DNA of 50,501 nt, taken from Actinomycetota bacterium. Lineage in GTDB: Bacteria; Actinomycetota; Actinomycetes; Nanopelagicales; Nanopelagicaceae. Location of the stretch: positions 1-50,501 of the forward strand of contig WLOF01000002.1 of NCBI GenBank assembly GCA_009699375.1, written 5' to 3'. The translations under genes and the position numbers were made by a program. Below the pieces are notes generated by a model. It saw only the letters and a list, made by a program, of their open reading frames with translations. It did not search any database and was not told the origin of the DNA. Shown piece after piece: positions 9,973 to 17,594 of this stretch (within the stretch, counting starts at the first letter, position 1; each line of letters opens with the position of its first letter).

Positions 9973-10698
9973 TTGGTTTCAACCTTTTTTACCAGCAGGA
10001 GCGCCTACGAACTCGGGTCTTCATCCTCAAACCACGGCGGGAGTGTGCATCCCTATAACTCCTTGAATCTAGCGTTGCACGTCGGAGATGATGCCAACGT
10101 TGTATTGCAGAACAGAAAATCTCTCAAAGAGCAGTTATCAACTGCATCTGGCCTGCCTCACATGGCGCCGATGTTTATGAATCAAACCCATGGAGCAAAT
10201 GTTTTCGTGGTGGATGGAGTCACGGATATTGAACCGAGTGCGGACGCACTCATTACGCAATTGCCGGGTATTGCGCTGTGTGTATTAGTTGCAGATTGCA
10301 TTCCTTTGCTTATGTGGGACCAGCAGGTCAATGTGATTGCTGCAGTGCATGTTGGAAGAAGAGGCCTTCTCAACGGTATTAGTGCCAAAGTTGTTGACCT
10401 GATGAGAATGATGGGTGCCCAACAGATACAAGCGCAGATTGGTCCATCAATTTGTGGCCTTTGTTATGAAGTGGGAGAAGACGTATATTCCGAAGTAGTA
10501 GCTCAACATCCATCAACTAGATCACAAACTGCTCTTGGTAAACCAGCTTTGGATTTGCGCTCCGGTTTGGAGGAACTCCTCTCTACGCTAGAAGTTCCAA
10601 CTGAAGTTGTGCCAGGGTGTACTGCCGAAGATCTGGGCCTTTTTTCTTTTCGACGTGATGGAATTACGGGCAGGCAAGCAGGTGTGATTTGGAATTAG
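9973..10698 (+). CDS. pgeF: PgeF/YfiH-type multicopper-like (DUF152) protein
   Basis: This 241-aa protein of the laccase-domain family is associated with peptidoglycan editing in Escherichia coli and with purine nucleoside phosphorylase activity in homologues. Metal-site and active-site motifs are visible: NQTHGANV, VADCIPLL and AAVHVGRRG, plus CGLCYEVGEDV in the C-terminal half. The start is a TTG five bases after the ftsZ stop, with only a weak purine run upstream. Its place between ftsZ and yggS is conserved in Actinobacteria. Confidence 0.88.
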   Translation: MVSTFFTSRSAYELGSSSSNHGGSVHPYNSLNLALHVGDDANVVLQNRKSLKEQLSTASGLPHMAPMFMNQTHGANVFVVDGVTDIEPSADALITQLPGIALCVLVADCIPLLMWDQQVNVIAAVHVGRRGLLNGISAKVVDLMRMMGAQQIQAQIGPSICGLCYEVGEDVYSEVVAQHPSTRSQTALGKPALDLRSGLEELLSTLEVPTEVVPGCTAEDLGLFSFRRDGITGRQAGVIWN

Positions 10699-11378
10699 AT
10701 GATCGTCAGATACAAATCTCTGAGAACTTAGAGAAAGTTCGGGAGAAAGTTCGCGTTGCGTGCGAAAAAGCGGGCCGCTCTGCAACTGAAATCACCTTAA
10801 TCGCTGTGACAAAAACGTACCCACTTTCAGATATTTCGGCGCTAGTGCACCTGGGAGTCCATGAATTTGGCGAAAATCGAAGTGCAGAAGGCGAAGAGAA
10901 GGCAAAAGAAATATCGGGCACATGGCATTTTCAAGGCCAAATGCAAAGTAATAAAATTAAGCAGATAGTCCAGTGGGCTAATGTCATACATTCACTCGAT
11001 GATCTCAGACATATTCCTTTTATTAAGAAAAGTCTGCCCGATGGGAAAGTAATTTCAGTTTTCCTACAAGTAGCACTGGATGAAAATCTACATCGGGGTG
11101 GGGCCCCTGAGGAATTGTTGCCAGTTTTAGCAGAAAAGGTTCTTTCAACGCAAGGTTTGCAGCTGGAAGGCCTCATGGCCGTGGCTCCATTAGATCAAGA
11201 TCCGCATCGTGGGTTTTCCCATTTAGAACGAATTCATAGTGAATTTAGCCAACAATTTCCTATGTCCAAAAACCTTTCTGCTGGCATGAGTAATGACTTT
11301 GAGGTGGCAATCCAATACGGCGCGACACATATTCGAGTAGGCAGTTCAATACTCGGAGTTCGGACAGGCCCCCTGTAA
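10689..11378 (+). CDS. YggS/PLPBP family pyridoxal-phosphate homeostasis protein
   Basis: This is a 229-aa single-domain PLP-binding barrel, a non-enzymatic regulator of vitamin B6 and amino-acid homeostasis in studied bacteria. The PLP lysine is in LIAVTKTYP near residue 41, followed by FGENR, the HFQGQMQSNK block and the C-terminal GMSNDFEVAIQYGATHIRVGS signature. The TTG at 10689 overlaps the pgeF stop by 10 nt; the ATG at 10699 is in another frame. It is a conserved neighbour of sepF. Confidence 0.92.
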   Translation: MELDDRQIQISENLEKVREKVRVACEKAGRSATEITLIAVTKTYPLSDISALVHLGVHEFGENRSAEGEEKAKEISGTWHFQGQMQSNKIKQIVQWANVIHSLDDLRHIPFIKKSLPDGKVISVFLQVALDENLHRGGAPEELLPVLAEKVLSTQGLQLEGLMAVAPLDQDPHRGFSHLERIHSEFSQQFPMSKNLSAGMSNDFEVAIQYGATHIRVGSSILGVRTGPL

Positions 11379-11381
11379 AAT
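11376..11381 (+). promoter_or_regulatory. Candidate leaderless -10 box of sepF
   Basis: TAAAAT overlaps the yggS stop codon and lies 6 nt before the sepF ATG, where no Shine-Dalgarno is visible. Transcription would start at or within a base of the A of ATG. Confidence 0.5.
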
Positions 11382-11387
11382 TTCGAC

Positions 11388-11846
11388 ATGGCTAATGCAT
11401 TGAGAAAAGTAGCGAACTACCTCGGGCTCATGGAAGACCTTGAGATGGATTCTGCTCAAGAAGTTCAACAACGTCCGGTAAGTGTTCCTGATGTAAAGAT
11501 TCGTACACGCGATCCTCGGACCTCTACTGTGTCAGCCGCACCAGCGATGGAATTAGATTTACCAGTTCTAGATCGCATCGTGACTTTGCATCCTCGTTTT
11601 TACAATGAGGCTCGAACAATTGGTGAGCATTACAGACTTGGTAATCCTGTCATTATGAATTTAACGGACATGGAAGAGAATGAACGTAAGCGCTTGGTTG
11701 ATTTCGCGAGTGGATTAGTATTCGGCCACAATGGAACAATCGAACGAGTGACATCTAAGGTGTTCCTTCTCTCTCCTGCAAATGTCAGAGTGAGCAGCGA
11801 AGATAAAACTGCTGCTGCAGAAGCAAGTTTCTTTAACCAAAGCTGA
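11388..11846 (+). CDS. sepF: SepF, FtsZ membrane-anchor/cell-division protein
   Basis: SepF tethers FtsZ to the membrane in Actinobacteria, which lack FtsA and ZipA. The 152-aa protein has an N-terminal amphipathic stretch (MANALRKVANYLGLM), a variable acidic linker, and the C-terminal SepF core from LPVLDRIVTLHP through IMNLTDMEENERKRLVDFASG to VFLLSPANVRVS. No ribosome binding site is visible; a TAAAAT box 6 nt upstream suggests its own leaderless promoter. It precedes yggT by 4 bp. Confidence 0.94.
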   Translation: MANALRKVANYLGLMEDLEMDSAQEVQQRPVSVPDVKIRTRDPRTSTVSAAPAMELDLPVLDRIVTLHPRFYNEARTIGEHYRLGNPVIMNLTDMEENERKRLVDFASGLVFGHNGTIERVTSKVFLLSPANVRVSSEDKTAAAEASFFNQS

Positions 11847-11850
11847 GTCA

Positions 11851-12135
11851 ATGCCAGGCATTGGTGAACTTCTAGTAACAATTCTGCGGTTATTTCTCTT
11901 TGCGCTTTTCGGACGGTTGATTCTTGATTACATACGAATGTTTGCAAGTTCTTGGCAACCGAAAGGTGTTTTTCTCTTTCTTGCAGAGGCGATTTATTCA
12001 ATCACGGACAAGCCAACTGCTCTGGTTCGCAAGTTTGTACCGCCGTTGCGCTTAGGTTCTGTGAGTTTAGATCTTTCATTTCTGGTTTTGTTTTTCGGAG
12101 TTCAACTTCTTATCCCATTGGTAGGACGTCTTTAA
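11851..12135 (+). CDS. YggT family integral membrane protein
   Basis: This 94-aa protein has two hydrophobic segments (about residues 6-26 and 73-92) joined by an amphipathic loop with TDKPTALVRKFVPPLR, the typical YggT/YlmG pattern. Its role is unsettled; homologues sit beside sepF in many bacteria and have been linked to division or nucleoid organisation. In most Actinobacteria divIVA/wag31 follows, but here the next gene is convergent ileS, 24 bp away. Confidence 0.9.
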   Translation: MPGIGELLVTILRLFLFALFGRLILDYIRMFASSWQPKGVFLFLAEAIYSITDKPTALVRKFVPPLRLGSVSLDLSFLVLFFGVQLLIPLVGRL

Positions 12136-12159
12136 TATTTCTTGATTTCTAGTTTTCTC

Positions 12160-15100
12160 TTAATTCTTAGAAATATGTGCGTTGAAGCCCAATTCGTTAT
12201 CTCCCAGCTGAATTTTCTCATCTCTTGCCATTGATGTTGCAAGCACTTCGCCAGAAATATCAGGCGTTCCTGAAACGATTGCAGCGACGACCTCAGGATG
12301 TGCGTTCCAGGCCACAGTAATTCTGTCGCTAATATCGAAGCCATCGCTCTTTCTTTTCTCCTGCAGGAATCGAATCGCTTCGCGTACGTGACCTTTAGCG
12401 ATAAGGGCAGGTGATAGTTCGAGATCAATCGCGACGCTTTCAGCCTCGTGGCTAGCAACTGTCCAGCCTGTTTTTGGAACTTCAGTAACAATCACGTCGT
12501 TAATATCTATTTCCCACGTTTCAGATTCGAAGGCAATCGTGGTGGATTTCTTTGTGCGCAACGTATGTACTAATTCAGCGGCAGGCGAAAGCGCAATAGC
12601 TTTAGCAATTTCTTGAACTTTTGCACCATATTTAGTTCCAAGAGACTTGAAGTTCGCTTTGATACTGACATCAACTAAATCACCGTGAGCACCAGCGATA
12701 TCCTCAAGTTCCACAACATTGAGTTCTTCTGCGATTTGATCTTTCATTTCCAAAGGAAGTTCTGACCATCCAGCGGCGGCGATGAGTGCGCGTTGTAAGG
12801 GTTGGCGAATTTTCACACCAGACTCTGCGCGCGCAGCTCTTCCTAATTCAACAATCCGGCGCGTAAGTGCCACATTTGCTGAGAGCGTTGCATCGATTGC
12901 AGATTGTTGAGCAATGGGGAAATCGGCTAGGTGTACTGAGTGTGGTGCGTTTTCTTCAACTGGTGCAATCAATTCCTGCCAAACATGTTCAGTGATAAAT
13001 GGAACCATCGGTGCGAGTAGCAAGGTGAGTGTTCGGAGCGCTTCATGCAATGTGGCCAATGCGCTTGGGTCGCCATCCCAGAAACGACGTCGTGAACGTC
13101 TCACGTACCAATTCGATAGGTCGTCGATAAATGTTGCTAGCGCTTTACCTGCTCGTTGCGTATCGAATTCATTGAACGAAGTATCTACTTCGTTGATGAG
13201 AACATTCAGATCAGAAATGATCCAACGATCCATGAGCGGTCGTTCGGACAGGGGAGGAGCGGCGCTGATATCGAAATCTGCGGCCTTTGCATACAGTGCT
13301 AAAAATGAAACGGTGTTCCAGTACGTTAATAAAGTTTTACGAACAACATCATTAATGACTTCATGGCCCACTCGTCGCGCAGCCCAAGGCGAGCCTGCTG
13401 CCAACATGAACCATCGGACTGCGTCGGCTCCATGTTCATCCATGAGAGCTATGGGTTCGAGAGTGTTTCCTAAGTGCTTACTCATTTTTCTGCCATCTTT
13501 ATCCAGAATATGGCCAAGACAGAGAACGTTCTTATAAGAACTCTCGTCAAATACCAACGTTCCAATTGTCATCAGCGTATAAAACCAACCACGAGTTTGA
13601 TCGATTGCTTCGCAAATAAAATCTGCAGGGTAAGCAGCTTTGAATTTTTCGACCGAACCCTCTTGATGTGGATAGCCCCACTGTGCAAAGGGCATAGCTC
13701 CTGAGTCGTACCAGCAGTCGATTACTTCATTGACGCGGATCATTGCTGCCCCGCACTGTTCGCACGGCCACGAAATGTCGTCAACAAAAGGCCGGTGAGG
13801 ATCTAGCGCCGAGAGTTCTGCACCAGCTAATTTTCCTAATTCTTTGAGCGAACCAACACAGATGTCATGTTTATTCTCGCATCGCCAAATAGGTAGCGGA
13901 GTTCCCCAATAGCGATTTCTAGAAAGGGCCCAGTCAATATTATTTTTCAACCAGTCTCCATAGCGACCCGTTTTAATTGTTTCAGGGTGCCAATTTGTTT
14001 TCTGATTTTCACGAATCAATTCGGACTTGATAGCCGTGGTGCGGATATACCAGGATGGTTGTGCGTAATACATCAACGGAGTGTGACAACGCCAGCAATG
14101 AGGATATTGGTGCTCATAAGGGAGGTGTTTGTAGAGAACTCCATTAGCGCGAAGTTGCTTTACTAAAACTTTATCTGCATCTTTAAAAAACATTCCACCA
14201 ATGAGATCGACATCAGGTCCGAAAGTTCCATCGGCGAGTACTGGATTTACTACAGGCAAACCATATGCTCTGCAAACCTGAAGATCGTCGGCTCCGAAAG
14301 CTGGTGATTGATGGACTAATCCGGTTCCGTCTTCCGTTGTTACATAATCGGCTAGAACTGCAAAATGAGCATCTGGAATATCAACCAGATTAAATACAGG
14401 CTTATATTTGATGCGTTCAAACTCGGAGCCTTGCATTTTCTTCAAGACTTTTACTTCGCCCTTTAAAATTGCAAGTAGTGGTTCTGCCAACACGAGCACT
14501 TCAGAGCCATCTTCTGTCGTTTCTTCAACTACTACATATGTAACAGTGGGGTTGAGTGCAATCGCAGTGTTAGAAACTAGCGTCCACGGGGTTGTTGTCC
14601 ATACAAGAAAGCTTGCGCCTAACGTGGCAAGTGGACCTGATGTAATAGGGAATCGAACATAAACGGAAGGGTCTGTAACAGTTTCATATCCTTGCGCTAA
14701 CTCGTGATCTGATAATCCAGTTCCACAACGTGGGCAGTAGGGTGCAACGCGGTGATCTTGAACAAGGAGGCCTTTGTTCCAAATTTGCTGCAAACTCCAC
14801 CAAACGCTTTCGACGTATTCCGGTGACATCGTCCAATATGCCTTGTCGAAATCCACCCAAAAACCCATGCGATCAGTCATTGTTGTAAAAGCACCAACAT
14901 GCCTTTGAACGGACTCTTTGCATTTTTCGTTAAATTGAGCGATACCAAATTTTTCAATGTCGCCTTTGCCTGCAAATCCGAGTTCTTTCTCCACAGCAAT
15001 TTCTACTGGCAGGCCATGACAATCCCATCCCGCTTTCCGCGAAACGTATTTGCCTTTCATCGTGTGATAGCGAGGGAAGACATCCTTAAAAACGCGCGCT

Positions 15101-15285
15101 TCAATGTGGTGAGTCCCGGGAGCACCATTTGCGGTTGGAGGTCCCTCGTAAAAAGTCCACGTTTCCGACCCGACCCGAGCATCAAGGGAGCGTTCAAAAA
15201 TCGAATGGGTTCGCCAGAAATCCAAAATAGAGCGTTCTATCGCAGGTAAATCCACCTGGGCGGGTATTGCGCGGTAACTGCTCAC
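12160..15285 (-). CDS. ileS: Isoleucyl-tRNA synthetase, type 2 (eukaryote-like)
   Basis: This class I synthetase charges tRNA-Ile. It is 1041 aa and begins at a GTG (complement of 15283-15285). The HIGH-equivalent motif has the form PPTANGAPGTHHIE (residues 49-62), characteristic of the eukaryote-like IleRS clade found in Actinobacteria; KMSKH lies at about 597-601. Cysteine pairs CPRC and CEQC are visible, the CP1 editing insertion is full length, and the anticodon domain is followed by a long C-terminal region. A TAGAGT box 6 nt upstream of the GTG suggests leaderless transcription. Members of this clade are typically less sensitive to mupirocin, as general family knowledge. Confidence 0.97.
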   Translation of the reverse strand: MSSYRAIPAQVDLPAIERSILDFWRTHSIFERSLDARVGSETWTFYEGPPTANGAPGTHHIEARVFKDVFPRYHTMKGKYVSRKAGWDCHGLPVEIAVEKELGFAGKGDIEKFGIAQFNEKCKESVQRHVGAFTTMTDRMGFWVDFDKAYWTMSPEYVESVWWSLQQIWNKGLLVQDHRVAPYCPRCGTGLSDHELAQGYETVTDPSVYVRFPITSGPLATLGASFLVWTTTPWTLVSNTAIALNPTVTYVVVEETTEDGSEVLVLAEPLLAILKGEVKVLKKMQGSEFERIKYKPVFNLVDIPDAHFAVLADYVTTEDGTGLVHQSPAFGADDLQVCRAYGLPVVNPVLADGTFGPDVDLIGGMFFKDADKVLVKQLRANGVLYKHLPYEHQYPHCWRCHTPLMYYAQPSWYIRTTAIKSELIRENQKTNWHPETIKTGRYGDWLKNNIDWALSRNRYWGTPLPIWRCENKHDICVGSLKELGKLAGAELSALDPHRPFVDDISWPCEQCGAAMIRVNEVIDCWYDSGAMPFAQWGYPHQEGSVEKFKAAYPADFICEAIDQTRGWFYTLMTIGTLVFDESSYKNVLCLGHILDKDGRKMSKHLGNTLEPIALMDEHGADAVRWFMLAAGSPWAARRVGHEVINDVVRKTLLTYWNTVSFLALYAKAADFDISAAPPLSERPLMDRWIISDLNVLINEVDTSFNEFDTQRAGKALATFIDDLSNWYVRRSRRRFWDGDPSALATLHEALRTLTLLLAPMVPFITEHVWQELIAPVEENAPHSVHLADFPIAQQSAIDATLSANVALTRRIVELGRAARAESGVKIRQPLQRALIAAAGWSELPLEMKDQIAEELNVVELEDIAGAHGDLVDVSIKANFKSLGTKYGAKVQEIAKAIALSPAAELVHTLRTKKSTTIAFESETWEIDINDVIVTEVPKTGWTVASHEAESVAIDLELSPALIAKGHVREAIRFLQEKRKSDGFDISDRITVAWNAHPEVVAAIVSGTPDISGEVLATSMARDEKIQLGDNELGFNAHISKN

Positions 15286-15291
15286 CGGTGC

Positions 15292-15297
15292 ACTCTA
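15292..15297 (-). promoter_or_regulatory. Candidate leaderless -10 box of ileS
   Basis: On the minus strand TAGAGT lies 6 nt before the ileS GTG, and no Shine-Dalgarno is visible. It faces the candidate promoter of the DksA-like gene within the 65-bp divergent gap. Confidence 0.5.
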
Positions 15298-15337
15298 TTC
15301 CATCGTGGCGAGAGTGGCATTTCTCTCCATATCGGCA

Positions 15338-15343
15338 TAAGGT
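15338..15343 (+). promoter_or_regulatory. Candidate leaderless -10 box of the DksA-like gene
   Basis: TAAGGT lies 7 nt before the GTG at 15351. It supports that GTG over the upstream in-frame TTG at 15267, which would overlap ileS. An AAGG within it could alternatively act as a weak ribosome binding site. Confidence 0.4.
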
Positions 15344-15350
15344 GCGCGCC

Positions 15351-16124
15351 GTGCCCACGAAAACTAAGAAAAAGCCCGCATCAAAGAGCGCTGGCAAAAA
15401 AGCGCCAGCTAAAACTGCCGTAAAGAAAAAAACTGCAGCAAAGCCCGCGAAAAAGGTTGCCAAAAAACCAGTGAAAAAAGTGGCTAAAAAAATTGCTAAG
15501 AAAGTTGTGAAGAAGGTCGCCAAAAAGGTTGCTAAGGCACCGATTAAAAAAGTAGCGGAGAAAAAACCTGCAGGCCGTCCGTTCCCAACAAAAGCTACTA
15601 TCGCGCCAGTCTCTACCCCTGCTCCTGTCGCCACAATTCCCGAAGAACGTCGGTTAGTTATGCCACCGCCACCGCGCCCTTCAAAGTCATTGAAAAAAGG
15701 CGTCCCACTAAAGCCAATCAAAATCGCCCCTACCCCTGTTGTTGTCTCTGAAAACGAAACTCCATGGACTGCAGCAGAACTGAAAAGTATCCGAGTCGAA
15801 ATTGCGCAAGACCTTCTTCGTCTTAAGGCAGAGCTTGTCGCTGTCGAAACAGAGATGGATGAACTGATTCGTGATTCAGGTGAAGGCGCTGGCGATGACC
15901 AAGCTGATGCTGGAACTAAAACCTTTGAACGTGAGCATGAAATGTCCCTTGTAATTAATGCTCGAGACATGGTGTTACAAACTGAAAGAGCGCTTGAACG
16001 TATCGACGAAAAACGTTACGGACAGTGTGAAGAATGTGGAAATTCCATAGGTAAAGCGAGATTGCAAGTTTTCCCTCGCGCGACCCTATGCATGATCTGC
16101 AAACAGAAGGAAGAACGGCGCTAA
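15351..16124 (+). CDS. Histone-H1-tailed DksA/TraR zinc-finger protein
   Basis: From the GTG at 15351 the protein is 257 aa. Residues 1 to about 80 are Lys/Ala/Val/Pro-rich with degenerate KKVAKK repeats, like a histone H1 C-terminal tail or the tail of actinobacterial HupB. A Pro-rich linker runs to about 140. A helical region then leads to a C4 zinc finger: Cys226-x2-Cys229 and Cys247-x2-Cys250, within YGQCEECGNSIGKARL and CMICKQK. DksA/TraR proteins insert into the RNA polymerase secondary channel; the tail could bind DNA or RNA. Whether this one regulates transcription is inference. It is divergent from ileS and overlaps or abuts lspA. Confidence 0.85.
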   Translation: MPTKTKKKPASKSAGKKAPAKTAVKKKTAAKPAKKVAKKPVKKVAKKIAKKVVKKVAKKVAKAPIKKVAEKKPAGRPFPTKATIAPVSTPAPVATIPEERRLVMPPPPRPSKSLKKGVPLKPIKIAPTPVVVSENETPWTAAELKSIRVEIAQDLLRLKAELVAVETEMDELIRDSGEGAGDDQADAGTKTFEREHEMSLVINARDMVLQTERALERIDEKRYGQCEECGNSIGKARLQVFPRATLCMICKQKEERR

Positions 16125-16126
16125 TT

Positions 16127-16648
16127 TTGGGCGCCTCGTGGCCCATCGTGCGCAGAGTCGCAATTACTGCGTGGGTTATCTGGATACTGGATCTCCTGAG
16201 CAAAACTCTTGTAGCACATTATCTAGAAGGCAAGAATTCCGTTCGAGTCATTGGCAATTTTTTGCAACTGAACCTCACTCGAAACTCAGGAGCAGCATTT
16301 AGTTTCGCACCTGGTGGGACAGTCTTCTTAACAAGTTTCGGCCTTGTGGTTGTTGCTGTAATCATTTTTACCATGGGAAAAGTAAAGTCTCATTGGTGGG
16401 CAATTACCTTGGGATTTGTACTAGGAGGAACCCTTGGGAATCTCACCGATCGAATTTTTCGCGGAAGTTCACTTAAAGGCGAAGTAATTGACTGGATTCA
16501 ACTGCCAATGTGGCCGATTTTTAACTTGGCAGATTCGGCTATTGTTCTTGCTGCGGGGTTTGCAGTAATTCTGACAGTGAAAAATATTTCTCCTACTGCG
16601 CCACCCACCGTGAAAGACGATGAAAAAGAGAGCCATGATGGCGCGTGA
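16127..16648 (+). CDS. lspA: LspA, lipoprotein signal peptidase II
   Basis: LspA cleaves signal peptides of prolipoproteins after diacylglyceryl transfer by Lgt, whose gene is also in this window. Four hydrophobic segments are seen, with TRNSGAAFS, GNLTDRIFRG (catalytic Asp) and NLADSAIV (second catalytic Asp). Three starts are possible: ATG 16088 (overlapping the DksA-like gene by 37 nt, no ribosome binding site), TTG 16127, and GTG 16148. TTG 16127, just after the upstream stop and about 15 nt after AAGGAAG, gives 173 aa and was chosen without certainty. Confidence 0.92.
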   Translation: MGASWPIVRRVAITAWVIWILDLLSKTLVAHYLEGKNSVRVIGNFLQLNLTRNSGAAFSFAPGGTVFLTSFGLVVVAVIIFTMGKVKSHWWAITLGFVLGGTLGNLTDRIFRGSSLKGEVIDWIQLPMWPIFNLADSAIVLAAGFAVILTVKNISPTAPPTVKDDEKESHDGA

Positions 16649-17576
16649 ATTAAGAACTTTAGTTGTACCTGAAGGGGTAGAGGGTGAGCGCGTTGATAGC
16701 GCCCTCACTCGCGTCTTAGGTTTATCTCGAACTGCCGTTGTTCGCCTTTTAGAAAACGGTGAGATAACTTCACGGGGACTAGCTATGACTAAGTCAGATC
16801 GAGTTCTCGGCGGGCAAGTACTTGAGATTTTGATGCCCGATACAACTGTGCAAGAAGCAGTGCCTGCTACACCGCTTGCGGGCCTTTCTATAATTTATGA
16901 TGACGATGCCATTGTCGTTATTGATAAGCCTGTTGGTTGCGCTGCGCATCCCAGTCCTGGTTGGACAGGGCCCACAGTTATTGGAGCGCTCTCTGCTGCG
17001 GGATATTCAATTTCAACAAGTGGTGCTCCCGAGAGGGCTGGGATTGTTCATCGTCTCGATGTTGGAACGACTGGCTTGATGATCGTCGCAAAAACAGATC
17101 GCGCATACACGGTCCTCAAAGATGCTTTCCGCAATAGAGAAGTGGAAAAGGTGTATCACGCACTCGTACAAGGACATATGGATCCTTCGAGTGGAACTAT
17201 TGATGCGCCGATTGACCGTCATCCCAAAGAAGATTATCGATTTGCCGTTGTAGCGGATGGCAAGATGAGTATCACCCACTATGAAGTGATCGAGTATTAC
17301 CGAGGTGTGTCATTGGTAAAAGTAGAGTTAGAGACAGGACGCACTCATCAAATTCGCGTACATTTTTCAGCACTGCGCCACCCACTCGTAGGGGACATGA
17401 CTTATGGTGCTGATCCAACGCTTGCAGCAAAGTTAGAGATATCCCGCCCCTGGCTGCACGCTCTTGAACTGCGATTTAAACATCCCATTACTGGTGATTT
17501 GCTAGATCTTCGAACCCCTTACCCAGCTGACTTGCTTCGCGCCCTGGCGTTGCTTAACTCCGCAGTCCTGCCATAA
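16635..17576 (+). CDS. rluD: RluA/RluD-family 23S rRNA pseudouridine synthase
   Basis: This enzyme isomerises uridines in RNA. An N-terminal S4 RNA-binding domain (about 10-70, SRTAVVRLLENGEI) precedes the pseudouridine synthase domain with the catalytic Asp in GIVHRLDVGTTGLM and the TGRTHQIRVH motif. Starts at ATG 16620, 16635 or 16638 are all in frame; 16635/16638 follow a GAGAG and give the usual length of about 313 aa. It overlaps lspA, a conserved pair in Actinobacteria. The exact uridine targets cannot be read from sequence, so the RluD name is by family. Confidence 0.9.
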   Translation: MMARELRTLVVPEGVEGERVDSALTRVLGLSRTAVVRLLENGEITSRGLAMTKSDRVLGGQVLEILMPDTTVQEAVPATPLAGLSIIYDDDAIVVIDKPVGCAAHPSPGWTGPTVIGALSAAGYSISTSGAPERAGIVHRLDVGTTGLMIVAKTDRAYTVLKDAFRNREVEKVYHALVQGHMDPSSGTIDAPIDRHPKEDYRFAVVADGKMSITHYEVIEYYRGVSLVKVELETGRTHQIRVHFSALRHPLVGDMTYGADPTLAAKLEISRPWLHALELRFKHPITGDLLDLRTPYPADLLRALALLNSAVLP

Positions 17577-17580
17577 GGAC

Positions 17581-17586
17581 TAGTCT
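17581..17586 (+). promoter_or_regulatory. Candidate leaderless -10 box of dnaE
   Basis: TAGTCT lies 8 nt before the dnaE GTG; no Shine-Dalgarno is close to the start. Confidence 0.4.
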
Positions 17587-17594
17587 CACCAGCC

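Noticed and set aside
12135-12176. AT-rich inverted repeat ATATTTCT/AGAAATAT between convergent yggT and ileS
   Set aside because: All A/T except one pair, long loop and no U-run; likely chance in an AT-rich gap.
15400-15570. Apparent tandem repeat of AAAAAG/GTTGCC-like units
   Set aside because: It follows from the KKVAKK protein repeat; nucleotide units are irregular, so it is not counted as a separate DNA repeat.
15194-15970. 258-codon open frame on the minus strand
   Set aside because: It is the antisense shadow of the Lys/Ala-rich DksA-like gene; the low-complexity product (FLATFFATF-like repeats) has no family features, and the plus-strand gene has a zinc finger and context.
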